The notes: generated by a model not told the origin, from the letters alone. Shown: positions 1 through 10,019, counted from the first letter of the stretch. The stretch is 64,000 nt of DNA from Orientallactaga sibirica (GCA_036365145.1 JAEOAD010000031.1:7040001-7104000); one strand, 5' to 3'. Translations and numbers: made by a program.

Positions 1-148
1 ATTAGCTGTATTGGTGAGTTCTGGGTTCAGTAAGAGACCTATCTCAATAAATAAGGTGGCAAGCAATTGAAAAAAAGACACCAGGTGCACACTCAGTACC
101 CCCACATGCATACACTAACATACACATGCAGAGAAATCCAGGCAAACA
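1..148 (+). mobile_element. B4/RSINE-like SINE, 3' part (left copy of a local duplication)
   Basis: This is the 3' half of a composite rodent SINE cut by the window edge. It is almost identical to 1561-1709, differing only by small indels. Both copies end in the same 'aaatccaggc', which is the target-site duplication of the second copy, so a DNA-level duplication is more likely than two independent insertions. Confidence 0.65.
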
Positions 149-153
149 ATAAC

Positions 154-187
<34 letters not shown>
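154..187. repeat. (CA)n microsatellite
   Basis: An uninterrupted run of about 16 CA dinucleotides follows the SINE tail. Confidence 0.95.
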
Positions 188-188
<1 letters not shown>

Positions 189-251
189 CTTCAATCTAAT
201 TCAGAGCTGTTGAGATTATAGTAACACATATACCCAAGCTTAATGGAGGCT

Positions 252-450
252 GGGGCTGGAGAAATGGCCTAGTGGTTAGGGCGTTTACCTGCAAAGCCAA
301 AGGTCCTCGGTTCGATTCCCCGGGACACGTGTAAGCCAGATGCACAAGGTGGTGCATGCATCTGGAGTTCGTTTGCAGTGGCTGGAGGCCCTGCCCATTC
401 TCTCTTTCCTGTGTCTTTCTCTCTCTCAAATAAATAAATAAAAATAAACA
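252..450 (+). mobile_element. B2-like SINE
   Basis: Full-length tRNA-derived SINE. It has an A-box region 'tggcctagtggttaggg', a B box 'ggttcgattcc', a tRNA-unrelated body ('gtaagccagatgcacaaggtggtgcatgcatctgg'-type), a CT-rich stretch and an (AAAT)n tail. This layout defines the B2-like family in the entries below. Confidence 0.93.
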
Positions 451-455
451 TAAAT

Positions 456-566
456 GGAGGCTGTTTGTGGTGGCACACAGCTATAATTCTGGCACTTGGG
501 AGGCAGAGGCAGGAGGAGCACCAAAAGTTCAAGCCTAGTCTAGTCTGTATAGAGTTCCCTGCCAAA
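456..566 (+). mobile_element. Old B1-like SINE
   Basis: Diverged B1 left half ('cttgggaggcagaggcaggagg') with a decayed right half. Confidence 0.6.
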
Positions 567-651
567 CATGGTTCTAAGAGCTTTACATACTCCTCATAGC
601 TCTGCAGGGGAATATGACTGCCCTCCCTTTACAGATCAAGAAACTGAGGCC
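566..651 (-). mobile_element. MIR SINE, first part
   Basis: The sequence 'tttacagatcaagaaactgaggc' is the antisense core of the mammalian-wide MIR. It is interrupted here by three B2 copies and resumes at about 1345. The words 'agaaactgaggcc' and 'agaaacggaggcc' on the two sides look like the target duplication of the first inserted SINE. Confidence 0.65.
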
Positions 652-879
652 CCAGCTGGAGAGATGACTTAGTGGTTAAGATACTTGCTGCAAAGCCTAA
701 GGACTCATGTTTGACTCTCCAGGTCCCACATAAACCAGACACACAGTGACACAAGCATGTGAGGTCACACATGTGCACTAGGTGGCACACATGATTGAAG
801 TTCGATTGCAATGGCTGGAGGCCCTGGAGCATTCCAATTCTCTCCCTCATTGTCACACACACTCCCTCTCTCTCTCAGG
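652..879 (+). mobile_element. B2-like SINE, long subfamily
   Basis: B2 copy that carries the extra segment 'gacacaagcatgtgaggtcacacatg' between the tRNA part and the 3' body. This segment marks a longer subfamily. Confidence 0.85.
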
Positions 880-1103
880 GCTGGAGAGATTGCTTAGTAG
901 TTAAGACACTTGCCTGTGAAGCCTAAGGACCCAGGTTTGATTCCCCAGTACCCACATAAAGCCAGATGCACAAGGTGGTGCATGAGTCTGGAGTTCCTTT
1001 GCAGTAGTTAGAGGCCCTGGCATGCCCATTCTTTCTCTCTCTCTTTCTCTATCTCTCTCTGCCTCTTTCTCCTACTTTCTGTCAAATAAGTAAATATTTT
1101 TTA
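880..1103 (+). mobile_element. B2-like SINE
   Basis: Complete copy of the short subfamily, inserted directly behind the preceding B2. Confidence 0.92.
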
Positions 1104-1112
1104 AAAGAATAC

Positions 1113-1141
1113 TTTAAAATTTATTTTTATTTCTTTATTAG

Positions 1142-1180
<39 letters not shown>

Positions 1181-1325
1181 ACACCAGGGCCTCTAGCCAC
1201 TGCAAACAAACACAAGATGCATGTGCCACCTTGTGCATCGGGCTTATGTGGGATCTGGAGAATTGAACCGGGATCCTTAGGCTTCGCAGGCAAGCGCCTT
1301 TACCACTAAGCCATCTCTCCAGCCC
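1113..1325 (-). mobile_element. B2-like SINE
   Basis: Antisense copy ending in 'ccatctctccagccc', with a (CA)(GA) tract where the CT-rich stretch lies in the sense orientation. Confidence 0.92.
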
Positions 1326-1344
1326 AAGAACACTTTAAAAAGAA

Positions 1345-1428
1345 ACGGAGGCCAGATAGTGGAAATAATATGTCTAAGGTTACACAAGTGCTGTGCAGTA
1401 AAATAAAGATTAAAATCCAGGCAATAGG
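1345..1428 (-). mobile_element. MIR SINE, second part
   Basis: Continues the MIR from 566-651. The words 'ctaaggttacacaag' and 'aaaatccaggca' correspond to the MIR antisense body. Confidence 0.55.
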
Positions 1429-1709
1429 AGATAGGGCAATGGCTCAGTCCCCAAAATGACTGACATGCAAGTGTGAGCTCAGATCCCCAGCACACCACTG
1501 TAATCCCAGAGCTGGAAGGTGGAGACAGGTGAAACCCTGGGGCAAACTGGCTGGGAAGACTAGCTGTATTGGTGAGTTCTGGGTTCAGTAAGAGACCCTA
1601 TCTCAATAAATAAGGTGGCAAGCAATTGAAAAAGACACCAGGTGCACACTCACACGTATGTACCCCCACATGCATACACTAACATACACATGCAGAGAAA
1701 TCCAGGCGA
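1429..1709 (+). mobile_element. B4/RSINE-like SINE (right copy of a local duplication)
   Basis: Complete composite SINE starting 'gatagggcaatggctcag'. It is flanked by 'aaatccaggc' on both sides (about 1414 and 1700), its target duplication. Its 3' half matches 1-148. Confidence 0.65.
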
Positions 1710-1913
1710 GCTGGAGAGATGGCTCAGTGGTTAAGGCACTTGCCTGCAAAGCCTAAGGACCCAAGTTCAATTCGCCAGTACCCACATAAAGCCAGATGCA
1801 TAAGGTGGCACATATGTCTGGAGTTTGTTTGCAGTGGCTAGAGGCCCTGGCACACCCATTCTCACTCTCTCTTTCTCTCTTTCATTCTCTCTTAAATAAA
1901 TAAAAATTTAAAA
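1710..1913 (+). mobile_element. B2-like SINE
   Basis: Short-subfamily B2 copy, inserted exactly at the end of the B4-like element. Confidence 0.92.
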
Positions 1914-1983
1914 AATCTATATGTACTCTTTACGTCAGAGCCCACGCAGGAGGCATCTCCGGCCATTTAAACTCCTAATCTTG

Positions 1984-2161
1984 CCGGGCATAGTGGCGCA
2001 CGCCTTTAATCCCAGCACTTGGGAGGCAGATGTAGGATTGCTGTGCGTTTGAGGCCACCCTGAGACTACATAGTGAATTCCAGGTCAGCCTGGGCTAGAG
2101 TGAGACCCTACCTTGAAAAACCAAAAAAAATATAAATAAATAAATAAATAAACAAACAAAC
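1984..2161 (+). mobile_element. B1-like SINE
   Basis: 7SL-derived SINE starting 'gccgggcatagtggcgca', with right-half words 'gaggccaccctgagactac' and 'gaattccaggtcagcctg', then an A-rich (AAAT)/(AAAC) tail. These words define the B1-like family in this window. Confidence 0.95.
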
Positions 2162-2164
2162 CAG

Positions 2165-2469
2165 TCCTAGTCTGTCAGTCTGCAGTAGTGGTAGCGTTCT
2201 GTGTACAATCAGAACAAAAGGGAGGCAGCCCCGCTAGGATGAAGCTCGTGAAGTTTTTGATGAACTTGAGTCATGACACTGTAACCACTGAATCGAAGAG
2301 CAGAACACAGGTCCATGGAACAATCATAGGTGTCGATGTCAGCATGCATACACACCTTAAAGCTGTGAAAATGATCCTGCAGAACAGAACCTGTACAGCG
2401 GGAAACATTAAGTATTTGAGGGAATAACATTTGATATTTTATTTCACCAGACAACTTACCTCTGGATAA
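2165..2469 (+). pseudogene. SNRPD1: Processed pseudogene of SNRPD1 (Sm D1)
   Basis: The parent gene encodes a core Sm-ring protein of spliceosomal snRNPs. Here the ATG at 2239 opens a frame beginning [14 protein letters not shown] and containing [12 protein letters not shown] and HLKAVKM, which are diagnostic of the Sm1/Sm2 region of Sm D1. There are no introns, and about 70 nt of 5' UTR-like sequence precede the ATG. After the AVKM segment, a deletion near 'aacagaacctg' shifts the frame and leads to a stop at about 2427. Out of frame, the following bases still spell the GNNI.YF...PD.LPLD stretch, with another stop. Similarity ends at about 2469, so the C-terminal GR-rich tail, 3' UTR and poly(A) are missing or replaced. 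It is clearly non-functional. The family assignment rests on recognising the protein motif, not on an alignment. Confidence 0.88.
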
Positions 2470-2559
2470 AAGAAACTTTGATTTCCATCGAGTTCAGAAA
2501 GAAGCCAAAGGAATCCCCAGTGTGAAGAAGTCAGGTGATATCAGTGGGGTCGTAGCGAC

Positions 2560-2765
2560 CAGGAGAGGGGATTTGAGGGGGGTACTGAGATGTATAATGT
2601 TCTGTTCCTGAGCTGGATGCTGGTGACACACATGTGATTGTTTGTGAAAATTCATCCAGCCTGCACACTTCTAGTTCATGTGCTTTTCTGTGTCTCGGTA
2701 CTACTCTGGTGAAAATTTCCTAACAACCAGAAAAGCATCTTAACTACTAAGGTATCAGGACATCA
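2560..2765 (+). mobile_element. Old LINE-1 (L1M-type) 3' UTR fragment
   Basis: Words such as 'taatgttctgttcctgagctgg' and 'ttgtgaaaattcatccagc' followed by 'gtgcttttctgtgt' match the remembered 3' UTR of old mammalian L1. Much diverged. Confidence 0.5.
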
Positions 2766-2951
2766 AATGCCTTGTTTCTTCTGCTAAGGAAAATGTGTAG
2801 GGGGATCCCTATGACATTATAAAGTTAAGAAAAATTGAAAAGACAGTTCAACCAGAGGCAATGTGTGGGTCTTATTAGCATTTTTATTTCAACGAATTGC
2901 AGAAAAGGGCAAGGGTTGTGGGTACAGCTCAAAAAGATACAGTACTTTATA

Positions 2952-3132
2952 GCCAGGCGTAGTGGTGCATGCCTTTAATCCCAGCACTCGGGAGGCAGAG
3001 GTAGGTAGATTACTGTGAGTTCGAGGCCACCCTGAGATGACATAGTGAATTCCAGGTCAGCCTGGGCTAGAGAGAGGGACCCTACCTAGACAAAACAAAC
3101 AAACAAACAAAACCAAAATAAAAAAAAAAGAT
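2952..3132 (+). mobile_element. B1-like SINE
   Basis: Complete copy with a (CAAA)n and A9 tail. The flanking 'aaaagatacagtacttt' on both sides is its target duplication, an unusually clear one. Confidence 0.95.
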
Positions 3133-3520
3133 ACAGTACTTTCCAAGTATGCACCAGGCCCTGAGTTTAATCCCAAGTACTTGCAGGGAAACAAATATAC
3201 AGATAAAACACCTTAAACAACTGGGGGATTTGAGCACTGCATGTTGCTTGATGTGGAGAAAATTTTTACTTTACATTAACTGGTAGCAAATGCCTTGAAA
3301 AAGTCGTATTTTAGAGGTGAAGTACATAGTGACATAATTCTGGGTGGCATGAGTCAATGTCTGGGATTTGTTTCAAATCAGAAGGAGGGTGTGAGTACAG
3401 ACAGGAAACAAGATCGGCTTTGGGTTGGACATTGTTGCAGGTGTATGATGGATGGTTACCCGGGTTTCGGTGTACTAGTTCTTGTGTCAATATTTGAACA
3501 TTTGGTTAAGTAAGCAGATG

Positions 3521-3566
3521 ACGTAGAAGGAGAAGGAAGAGAAGAAGGAGAAGGAGAGGGAGAGGT
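3521..3566. repeat. Purine-rich (GGAGAA)n low-complexity tract
   Basis: Imperfect AGAAGGAG/AGAAGG repeats over about 45 bases. The open frames on the other strand here are low-complexity artefacts. Confidence 0.8.
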
Positions 3567-3757
3567 TGATTAATACCCATTGTGTCAGCAAAGAACATAG
3601 CTTCATATTTTTCAGTTTGCGATTCCTTTGAGACAGAAGAAAGTGACCACATAAATAGGAGCCTGGAGGAAGGACATGCAAAGGGAATGCAGGGGCTTCT
3701 GGCTCCTGTGGCTGCAGTGTGACCTCCTCCAATGGACTGATCTAGCAGAGACACCAT

Positions 3758-3786
3758 GAACCCCCCCCCCACACACACACACACAC
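3758..3786. repeat. C-run plus (CA)n
   Basis: A run of ten C residues runs directly into about nine CA units. Confidence 0.9.
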
Positions 3787-4085
3787 TAGCTGCCTCATAT
3801 AGTGGTTGGGTTTCAGTCCCCTTTACCTGGCTTCTAGCAACTCCTGCTTGGAGTCCTGCTAGGGCACTCCTGGCTCTCCCTGTCCTTCTCTTTGCATCTG
3901 TCCTGCGAGCTCCTCCTCCTCCAGTCCTGGGTCTGCCTGTGGTCTCTACTGTCCTCTCCCATATTCTCGTCCCCAAAATGGGTTTGTCCTCTCCTAGTGG
4001 TCTGCACTGATGCTAGGACTACGTTTTTATAATGCAGTTTTGATCAGCTAATTCCCTGTTAAAACCCAGGAACGAAGGTTGGAGG

Positions 4086-4450
4086 TGTAGCTCAGTTTGA
4101 ATTAGGTGTCCCCCATAAACTCTCATGTTCTGAATGCTTGATCCCCGGCTGGTGGCAATCTGGGAATGGTTCCTTACTGGAGGAGATGTGTTGTTAGGGG
4201 CGGGCTTGTGGGGGGCCAGCTTGTGGGCTTGTGGGTGTTATAGCCAGCTTCCCCTTGCCAGTGTTTGGCACACTCCCCTGCTGCTGTTGTCCACCTGATG
4301 TGGCCACGAGGGGATGTCCAGCCTCTGCTCATGCCACGTTTCTCCCTGCTACCATGGAGCTTCCCCCTTGAGTCTATAAACCAAAATAAACCTCCCAAAG
4401 CTGCTTTCGATCAGATGCTTTGTGCCAGCGAGGTGAAGCTGACTGCAACA
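4086..4450 (+). mobile_element. ERVL-MaLR LTR, solo
   Basis: Shares with 45036-45381 a start near 'tttgaattaggtgtccccc', the words 'gggcgggctt', 'gtgttatagccag', 'tccccttgc' and 'ctctgctcatgcca', and a 'ctgactgcaaca' end. No convincing 5-bp target duplication is visible. The layout (TGTRG start, ACA end, about 350 bp) fits MaLR LTRs. Confidence 0.65.
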
Positions 4451-5325
4451 CCTAGTAAGTGCAAAGTGCAGAGTTCAGTACACAGTGCTGCAAAGAAAAC
4501 CACAAAACAAAACAAAAACAAACAAACAAACAAAAAACCCTGCCAAACAGTTCAAACATTGGCTGAACATTCCAACTCTTACTGGAGATACATAAGGTCT
4601 CAGCATCTTTTTGTGCCTGGCTCCTTTTCACCTCCACCTCCCTCCCCTCCTTCCTTTCCCCTTCACACCCTCCACATCAGCAAGTTACACTATCAGTTTC
4701 TGGACTATGCCGTGCTCTTTCCTCCATCTACTCCTTTGACTCCATCAGGGTACACACTTCTTCACCTCGAGAATCCTATACATCCTTCCATCCTCTGCTA
4801 CAAGGTCACTCCATCTGTAAAGCCTTCCTCATCTCCCTTGGAGTTCACTCATTCAATACTCAACCATTTATTTGTTTGTTCATTTGAAAATTATTTACAT
4901 GTGAGGCCCTGTGCAAGAGCCCACATAATTCAGACCTTATGTCATAGTTCCTATCTCACCAGTGATATTGACTTGTTTGCATAATATCTGCTCCTGAACC
5001 CTGCCCTTTCTGGTCAAGGGTGGTAACTTAGTCATCTCTATACCCCAGTGACAGGAAGCACTAAAGCACATTTGCTCAATTGAATTGAAAGAGGATAATT
5101 ACCTAGAAAATGCCTCTAGGTTTGGCTAAACACCCTTATCATCTAAAGGGTCTCCATGATGAGGTTTAGAGTCAAGGCGGAGGGGAACAAAGCTTTTTCT
5201 CCTAGAGGTTAAAGAGAGCCTAGGAATTGGCACAGTATGAGGCCACTTGTTTGAGAAATGATGTCAGTGAGCAGAGGCAGGATATAGGATGTCGATAAGG
5301 CTGCATGATGGGGGTCAGAGGGTTT
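4451..5325. other. Non-repeat stretch, nothing recognised
   Basis: A-rich CAAA tract at 4500-4538, a pyrimidine-rich patch near 4620-4680, and otherwise anonymous AT-rich sequence. A 239-codon open frame at 4265-4984 spans the MaLR LTR, an A-tract and this DNA; it shows no family motif and I regard it as chance. Confidence 0.5.
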
Positions 5326-5329
5326 ATTG

Positions 5330-5450
5330 TTGTGTAGGATGTGTATGTTCACGTGTATGAGTGCGGGTACACACATGCCACAGCACACTTGTGGAGGTCA
5401 GAGGACAACTTTGGGTGTTGATCCTCACTTTGCACCTTGTTATTTTTAAT
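5330..5450 (-). mobile_element. B4/RSINE-like fragment
   Basis: The words 'acacatgccacagcacacttg' and 'ggaggtcagaggacaactttggg' are the antisense 3' end of the rodent B4/RSINE group. Confidence 0.55.
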
Positions 5451-5459
5451 TATTTTCTT

Positions 5460-5654
5460 GTTTTTTAATATTTATTTTTATTTATTAGAGAGATAAGAGA
5501 GAATGGGCATGCCAGGGCCTCTAGCCACTGCAAATGAATGTCAGATGCATGCGCCCCCTTGTGCATCTGGCTTAAGTGGGACATGGAGAATTGAACCTGG
5601 ATCCTTAGGCTTCTCAGGCAAGTGCCTTAACTGCTAAGCCATCTCTCCATCCCT
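5460..5654 (-). mobile_element. B2-like SINE
   Basis: Antisense B2 with tail at left and 'ccatctctccatccc' at right. Confidence 0.92.
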
Positions 5655-5802
5655 TTTTTTCTTTGTTTTTTTTGAGGTAGGGTCTCACCCTAGCCCAAGC
5701 TGACCTGAAATTCACTATGTAGTCTCAGGGTGGCTTCAAAGTCATGGCAATCTTCTTCCCAAGTGCTGGTATGAAAGACATGTACCACCATGCCCATCTT
5801 CC
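5655..5802 (-). mobile_element. B1-like SINE
   Basis: Antisense B1, moderately diverged, directly abutting the B2. Confidence 0.9.
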
Positions 5803-5809
5803 ACCTTGC

Positions 5810-6008
5810 TTTGGAGAGAGAGATAAGAAGGCAGGAAGAGAGAGAGTGAGAGAGAGAATGAACATGCCAGGTCTTTAGCCACTGCAAATATACTCCAGAC
5901 ACATGCACCACCTTGTGCATCTGCCTTACGTGGGTATTGGGGAATCAAACCTGGGTCCTTAGGCTTCACAGGCAAGCACATTTACCACTAAGCCATCTCT
6001 CCAGCCCC
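5810..6008 (-). mobile_element. B2-like SINE
   Basis: Antisense B2 with a GA-rich tract and a 'ccatctctccagccc' end. Confidence 0.92.
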
Positions 6009-6162
6009 CTACTTTGTTTTTGAGGCAGGATCTCTCATTCACCACTGTGTCTGCCAGGCTAACTTGCCCACAAGTTGCTGGACAATTCTTCTCTCTGCCT
6101 TCCTTCTCACTGGAGGCAGGCTAGGATTACAGGTGCTTGCTTGCATCATATCATCTGGCTTT
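6009..6162 (-). mobile_element. Old B1-like SINE
   Basis: Decayed antisense B1 ('gaggcaggatctctc...', 'ctaggattacaggtgc'). Confidence 0.5.
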
Positions 6163-6188
6163 TTTTCATGATACATTCATTTATTTTA

Positions 6189-6328
6189 TTTCAATATTTT
6201 TTTATTTATTTATTTATTTAAATTATTTGAGAGACAAAGAGGCAGATTCTCTGTGCCCAACAGGCATTTATGTGGGTGCTGAGGGTCCAAACTCAGTTCC
6301 TCCTCACTTATCCATCTTCCTAGCCCCT
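6189..6328 (-). mobile_element. Degenerate tRNA-SINE (B2-related)
   Basis: (TTTA)n followed by 'gagagacaaagaggcag' and a decayed body ending 'cttcctagcccc', consistent with an old antisense B2. Confidence 0.45.
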
Positions 6329-6339
6329 TTTATCTTGTT

Positions 6340-6430
6340 TTATTTTATTTTAATTTATTTATTTTATGGAGATTAAACCCAGGACCTCATGCATGGTAGG
6401 CAAGTGTTCTACTATTGGGCCACACCCAAG
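6340..6430 (-). mobile_element. ID/B4-type fragment
   Basis: The sequence 'gattaaacccaggacctcatgc' followed by 'ggcaagtgttctac' is the antisense tRNA-derived head of rodent ID/B4 SINEs. Confidence 0.5.
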
Positions 6431-6667
6431 CATTATAAAAGAAAGATAGAAAAGAATAAAAAGACAAAAGAAAGATAGTCTTAGGGTGCTGGTGAGGGTG
6501 GACAGTGGTTCAGGTGAGGAATGTTAGTCTAGGATTTTCTCTGGAGGAGTGGGAACAGATGGGCCCTGTCTGGGCCCAATGACAAGTCTTTCTCTAAGAT
6601 GGAAAGGAATGACAGAGTGCTATAGAGCTCACCCTGTTAGAATGGCTATTTACGGTTGCTTGAGGGT

Positions 6668-6825
6668 TTTATTTTTGTTGTTGTTGGTTTTTTGAGGTAG
6701 GGTTTCACTCTAGCCCAGGCTGACCTGGAGTTCCCTATGTAGTCTCAGGGTGACCTTGAACTCATGGTGGTCCTTCTCTGCCTCCCAAGTGCTGGGATTA
6801 AAGGCATGTGCCACCACACCCAGCT
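6668..6825 (-). mobile_element. B1-like SINE
   Basis: Antisense B1 with (TTG)n tail. Confidence 0.93.
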
Positions 6826-6837
6826 TGTTGTTGTTGT

Positions 6838-7036
6838 TGTTGTTTTTAAATATTTTATTTATTTGATTGAGAGAGAGAGAAAGAATGGGTGGACCAGGGT
6901 CTCTAGTCACTACAAATGAACTTTAGATGCATGTGCCTCCATGTGCACCTGGCTTAGATGGATACGGGGCAATCAAACCTGGGTTCGGAGGCTTCTCGGG
7001 CAGTCTTCTTAACCATTAAGCCATCTCTCCAGCCTG
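6838..7036 (-). mobile_element. B2-like SINE
   Basis: Antisense B2, complete. Confidence 0.92.
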
Positions 7037-7372
7037 GGTGGTTTTTTTTTTTTCATATTATCATCTGTGGAAGCTGAAAGAGGTGATCACATGGAAGTAT
7101 CAACAGTAGACTGGAAGTCACTGGAGGTTAGTGTGCGGAGGGGGATAGAAACAGGGTGTGTAATGGGTATCAAAATCTAGTTGGGGGAGCCGTTCCAATG
7201 TTCCATCCCACACTAGGCTTACTATCATCTACAGCTATTACTTATACACTTCAAAATAATTAGAGAAGAGCCTGAAGGTTCCCAACACCGAAATGCTAAT
7301 ATTAGAGATGAAAGTGCTTATTATCATAACTTAATCACTGTATATTGTATGCATGTGTCTAATTAAAATACT

Positions 7373-7488
7373 GAGCCAGGCACGGTGGTACACACCTATA
7401 ATCTCAATGCTCTGGAGGCTGAGGCAGAAGGATTGTGACTTTGAAGTCAGCCTGGACTACAAAAGAGTCCCTGTCTCAAAACAAGCTT
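7373..7488 (+). mobile_element. Old B1-like SINE
   Basis: Starts 'gccaggcacggtggtacaca'. Its body resembles the general rodent or proto-B1 consensus more than the younger copies here. Confidence 0.75.
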
Positions 7489-7547
7489 ACAATAGTGTCC
7501 ATCCTAAAAAAGTGCAAATACTGACATCGATTAAAAAAGCAGAGTGG

Positions 7548-7815
7548 GGGCCTGGAGAGATGGCTTAGCAGTTAAGGCGCCTGCCTGCAAAGCCTAAGAA
7601 AGCCCATTAGATTCTCCAGGTCCTGTGTTCAGCCAGTTGCAAAAAAAAAAAAAAAAAAAAAAAAAAAAGACTCAAGGGTGCAATGCCGCACTTGCCCACA
7701 AGGGGCTCATGCATATGAAGTTCATTCACAGCAGCTAAAATGGCCCTGGTGTGCCCATTCTCACACACACTCTCTCACTCTGACTCTTAATAAATAAATA
7801 AAAATAAAATCTTAA
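7548..7815 (+). mobile_element. B2-like SINE, long subfamily, with internal A-run
   Basis: Long-subfamily B2 ('gcaatgccgcacttgcccac') interrupted after 'cagccagttgc' by a pure A-run at about 7641-7668, which is unusual inside the body. Confidence 0.85.
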
Positions 7816-7833
7816 AAAACAAAAAAGAAGAAT

Positions 7834-8027
7834 GGGGCTAGAGAGACAGCTCAGCAGTTGAAAGTGCTTGCCTGGGTTCTGTCCCCTAGTACCCATGTAA
7901 AGCCAGATGCACAAAGTGGTCCATACATCTAGAGTTCATTTGCAGGACCGAGAGGCCCTAGTGTGCCTATTCTCATATTTTCTCCTCTTTCTCTTTCTCT
8001 CTCCTTGCAAAATAAAAAATATATTTT
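7834..8027 (+). mobile_element. B2-like SINE
   Basis: Older copy; part of the tRNA-like segment is deleted between 'cttgcctgg' and 'gttctgtcccc'. Confidence 0.88.
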
Positions 8028-8032
8028 TTTAG

Positions 8033-8241
8033 GGCTGGAGAGATGGCTTAGCGGTTAAGGCATTTGCCTGCAAAGCCAAAGGATCCCGGTTCGACTCTCC
8101 AGGACCCACGTAAGCCAGATCCGAGGGGCACATGCATCTGGAGTTCGTTTGCAGTGGCTGGAGGCCCTGGCACACCCAATCTCTTTCTCTCTCTCTCTGC
8201 CTCTTTCTCTCTCATAAATACATAAATAAATACAAAGTATC

Positions 8242-8272
<31 letters not shown>

Positions 8273-8275
8273 GCA
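8033..8275 (+). mobile_element. B2-like SINE
   Basis: Well-conserved B2 head with 'cccggttcgactctcc' as B box. The tail includes an (AT)n run at about 8245-8262. Confidence 0.93.
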
Positions 8276-8394
8276 GAGTGTTAACAGCAGCCACTAGGGG
8301 TTTGCCTCGTGCCCAGTGCTTTACCTTTCTGTTTGAATCCTGTCGTTTGCAAAGAAGTGGCTTCAAGCGTTTTAGTGGTTCCAATCTGGTGACA

Positions 8395-8540
8395 CCTTTG
8401 AAATACCTAGGAAGTTGTTAAAAGAGCAGCCCTGGGACTCTCAGTTTTTCTGACTTAACTGGATTTGGGCCAGAACATCTAGATGGTTTAATTCTCCAAG
8501 TGACTCTTGCTCACACTCAGGGTTAAGAAGCCATGTACGG
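8395..8540. mobile_element. MER5-like hAT-Charlie remnant
   Basis: The pattern 'cctaggaagttgttaaaa... ctgggactctcag... aactggatttgggcc... gtgactc' resembles the MER5A-type non-autonomous DNA transposon. Judged by eye only. Confidence 0.4.
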
Positions 8541-8744
8541 AACTGGTCAGGCACCATGCCAGGTTGGAATTGAACTCAGGCCTGCTGATTCCAAAACCTT
8601 AGCACTGTGGCTTTTAAAATGGGGTCCCAGAGGCAGCACCAGAAATGCCTGGATATGTTTTATATAAAACATGTTCCTACTAAGTCACAAATCTTGGCGT
8701 GGGCTCACAAAGCTGGTTTTCCAAGCTCTTCAGGTGGGTCAGGT

Positions 8745-8925
8745 TTGAAAACCACTGCCCCGGAAGACTTACTACTTTGTGTGGTTCACAAGTTTGAACA
8801 TTTACTTCAGGATGTTAGAAATGCAGATCCTCAGGACCTGCCCAGATCTGCTGAATCAGATCTGGTCTTTGCCAAGATCCCAGGGTGCTTCATACGTGCC
8901 TTAAAATGTGAGACACTTTGCCTCT
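8745..8925. mobile_element. MER5-like hAT-Charlie remnant
   Basis: The sequence 'agaaatgcagatcctcaggacctgcccagatctgctgaatcag' follows the conserved MER5A core order. The 106-codon frame at 8607-8927 is therefore not a gene. Confidence 0.5.
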
Positions 8926-9084
8926 GACCAAGGGGACTTGACAGGTGCTCACATTCCCCTGGCTAAAGAGTCAGGTGACCAAGTCTGCCATCAATCCTCC
9001 TATAGTAAGACAGGCAGAGACAGTGGCAATAGATCTGTTGAATAATAACACAGTCTACTATAGAAACCTAATTGGAAGGAGCTG

Positions 9085-9560
9085 GGAAATCGTTGTCAGG
9101 AAAGTGCTTACACCCGAGTTTGATTCCCACAACCCACATAAAAAAGTCAGGCATGGTGGTAAGCACTTGTAATGCCAGCACCAGGGAGGAAGAGACAGGA
9201 AGATCCCTGGAGCTTGCTGGCCAGCCAGTCTAGCCTAATTGCTAAGGTCCAGCCCACTGAAAGATCCTATCTCAAAAAAAGCAGATGGGCCAGGCGTGGT
9301 GGCACACACCTTTAATCCCAGCACTTGGGAGGCAGAGGTAAGAGGATTGCTGTGAGTTCGAGGCCACCCTGAGACTACATAGTGAATTCCAGGTCAGCCT
9401 GGCCTAGAGTGAGACCCTATCTCGAAAAACCAATAAATAAATAAATAAATAAATAAAAAGCTGATGGCATTCCTCAAGAATGACACCCAAGGTTGTCCTC
9501 TGGCCTCCAAATGCACATGCATACACACACTCAAACACAGGCATGTACATTAAGAAAGGA
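9085..9560 (+). mobile_element. B4/RSINE-like SINE split by a B1
   Basis: Head at 9085-9287 ('acacccgagtttgattccc...') and tail at 9460-9560 ('gttgtcctctggcctcc... acatgc'), separated by a B1. The repeated 'agcagatgg'/'agctgatgg' at the junctions is the B1 target duplication. Confidence 0.7.
9290..9459 (+). mobile_element. B1-like SINE
   Basis: Complete B1 with (AAAT)n tail, nested in the B4-like element. Confidence 0.95.
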
Positions 9561-9566
9561 AGGGGG

Positions 9567-9790
9567 GCTGGAGAGATGGCTTAGCATTTAAGGTGCTTGC
9601 CTGTGAAGCCTAAGGACCCATGTTCCATCTCTATCCAGATCCCACATAAGCCAGATGCACAAAGGTGATGCAAGTGCAAGGTCACACATGCCCACTGAGT
9701 GGTACATGCGTTTAGAGTTCAATTGCAGTGGCTGAGGCCCTGGAACGCCAATTCTGTCTCTTATTCTCTCTCTCTCTGAAAAAAGAAGAA
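9567..9790 (+). mobile_element. B2-like SINE, long subfamily
   Basis: Contains 'gatgcaagtgcaaggtcacacatgcccac', the extra segment of the long B2 form. Confidence 0.9.
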
Positions 9791-9797
9791 GAAAGGA

Positions 9798-9983
9798 AAG
9801 GGTTGAGAGATAGTTCAGTGTGCTTCCTACACAATCATGAGGGTTTGAGATTGCCAGAGTTGGCATCTCCAGATCCTACCTAAACAGCTGGGCATGGCCT
9901 ATAACTCCAGTCCCTCCAAGGAGCAGAGACCCAAGACTTGTTAGAGCTTTGTAAGCTCTGGAATCTGGGAAGAGACTCCAGCT

Positions 9984-10019
<36 letters not shown>

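Noticed and set aside
4265..4984. 239-codon plus-strand open frame
   Set aside because: It runs through a MaLR LTR, a CAAA tract and anonymous DNA, is rich in Ser/Pro/His, and shows no family motif.
8033..8110. tRNA gene-like segments with A and B boxes
   Set aside because: Dozens of identical heads all belong to B2-like SINEs; none forms a standalone tRNA with flanking terminator.
8607..8927. 106-codon frame resembling a small protein
   Set aside because: It overlaps a MER5-like DNA transposon core ('gacctgcccagatctgctgaatcag').
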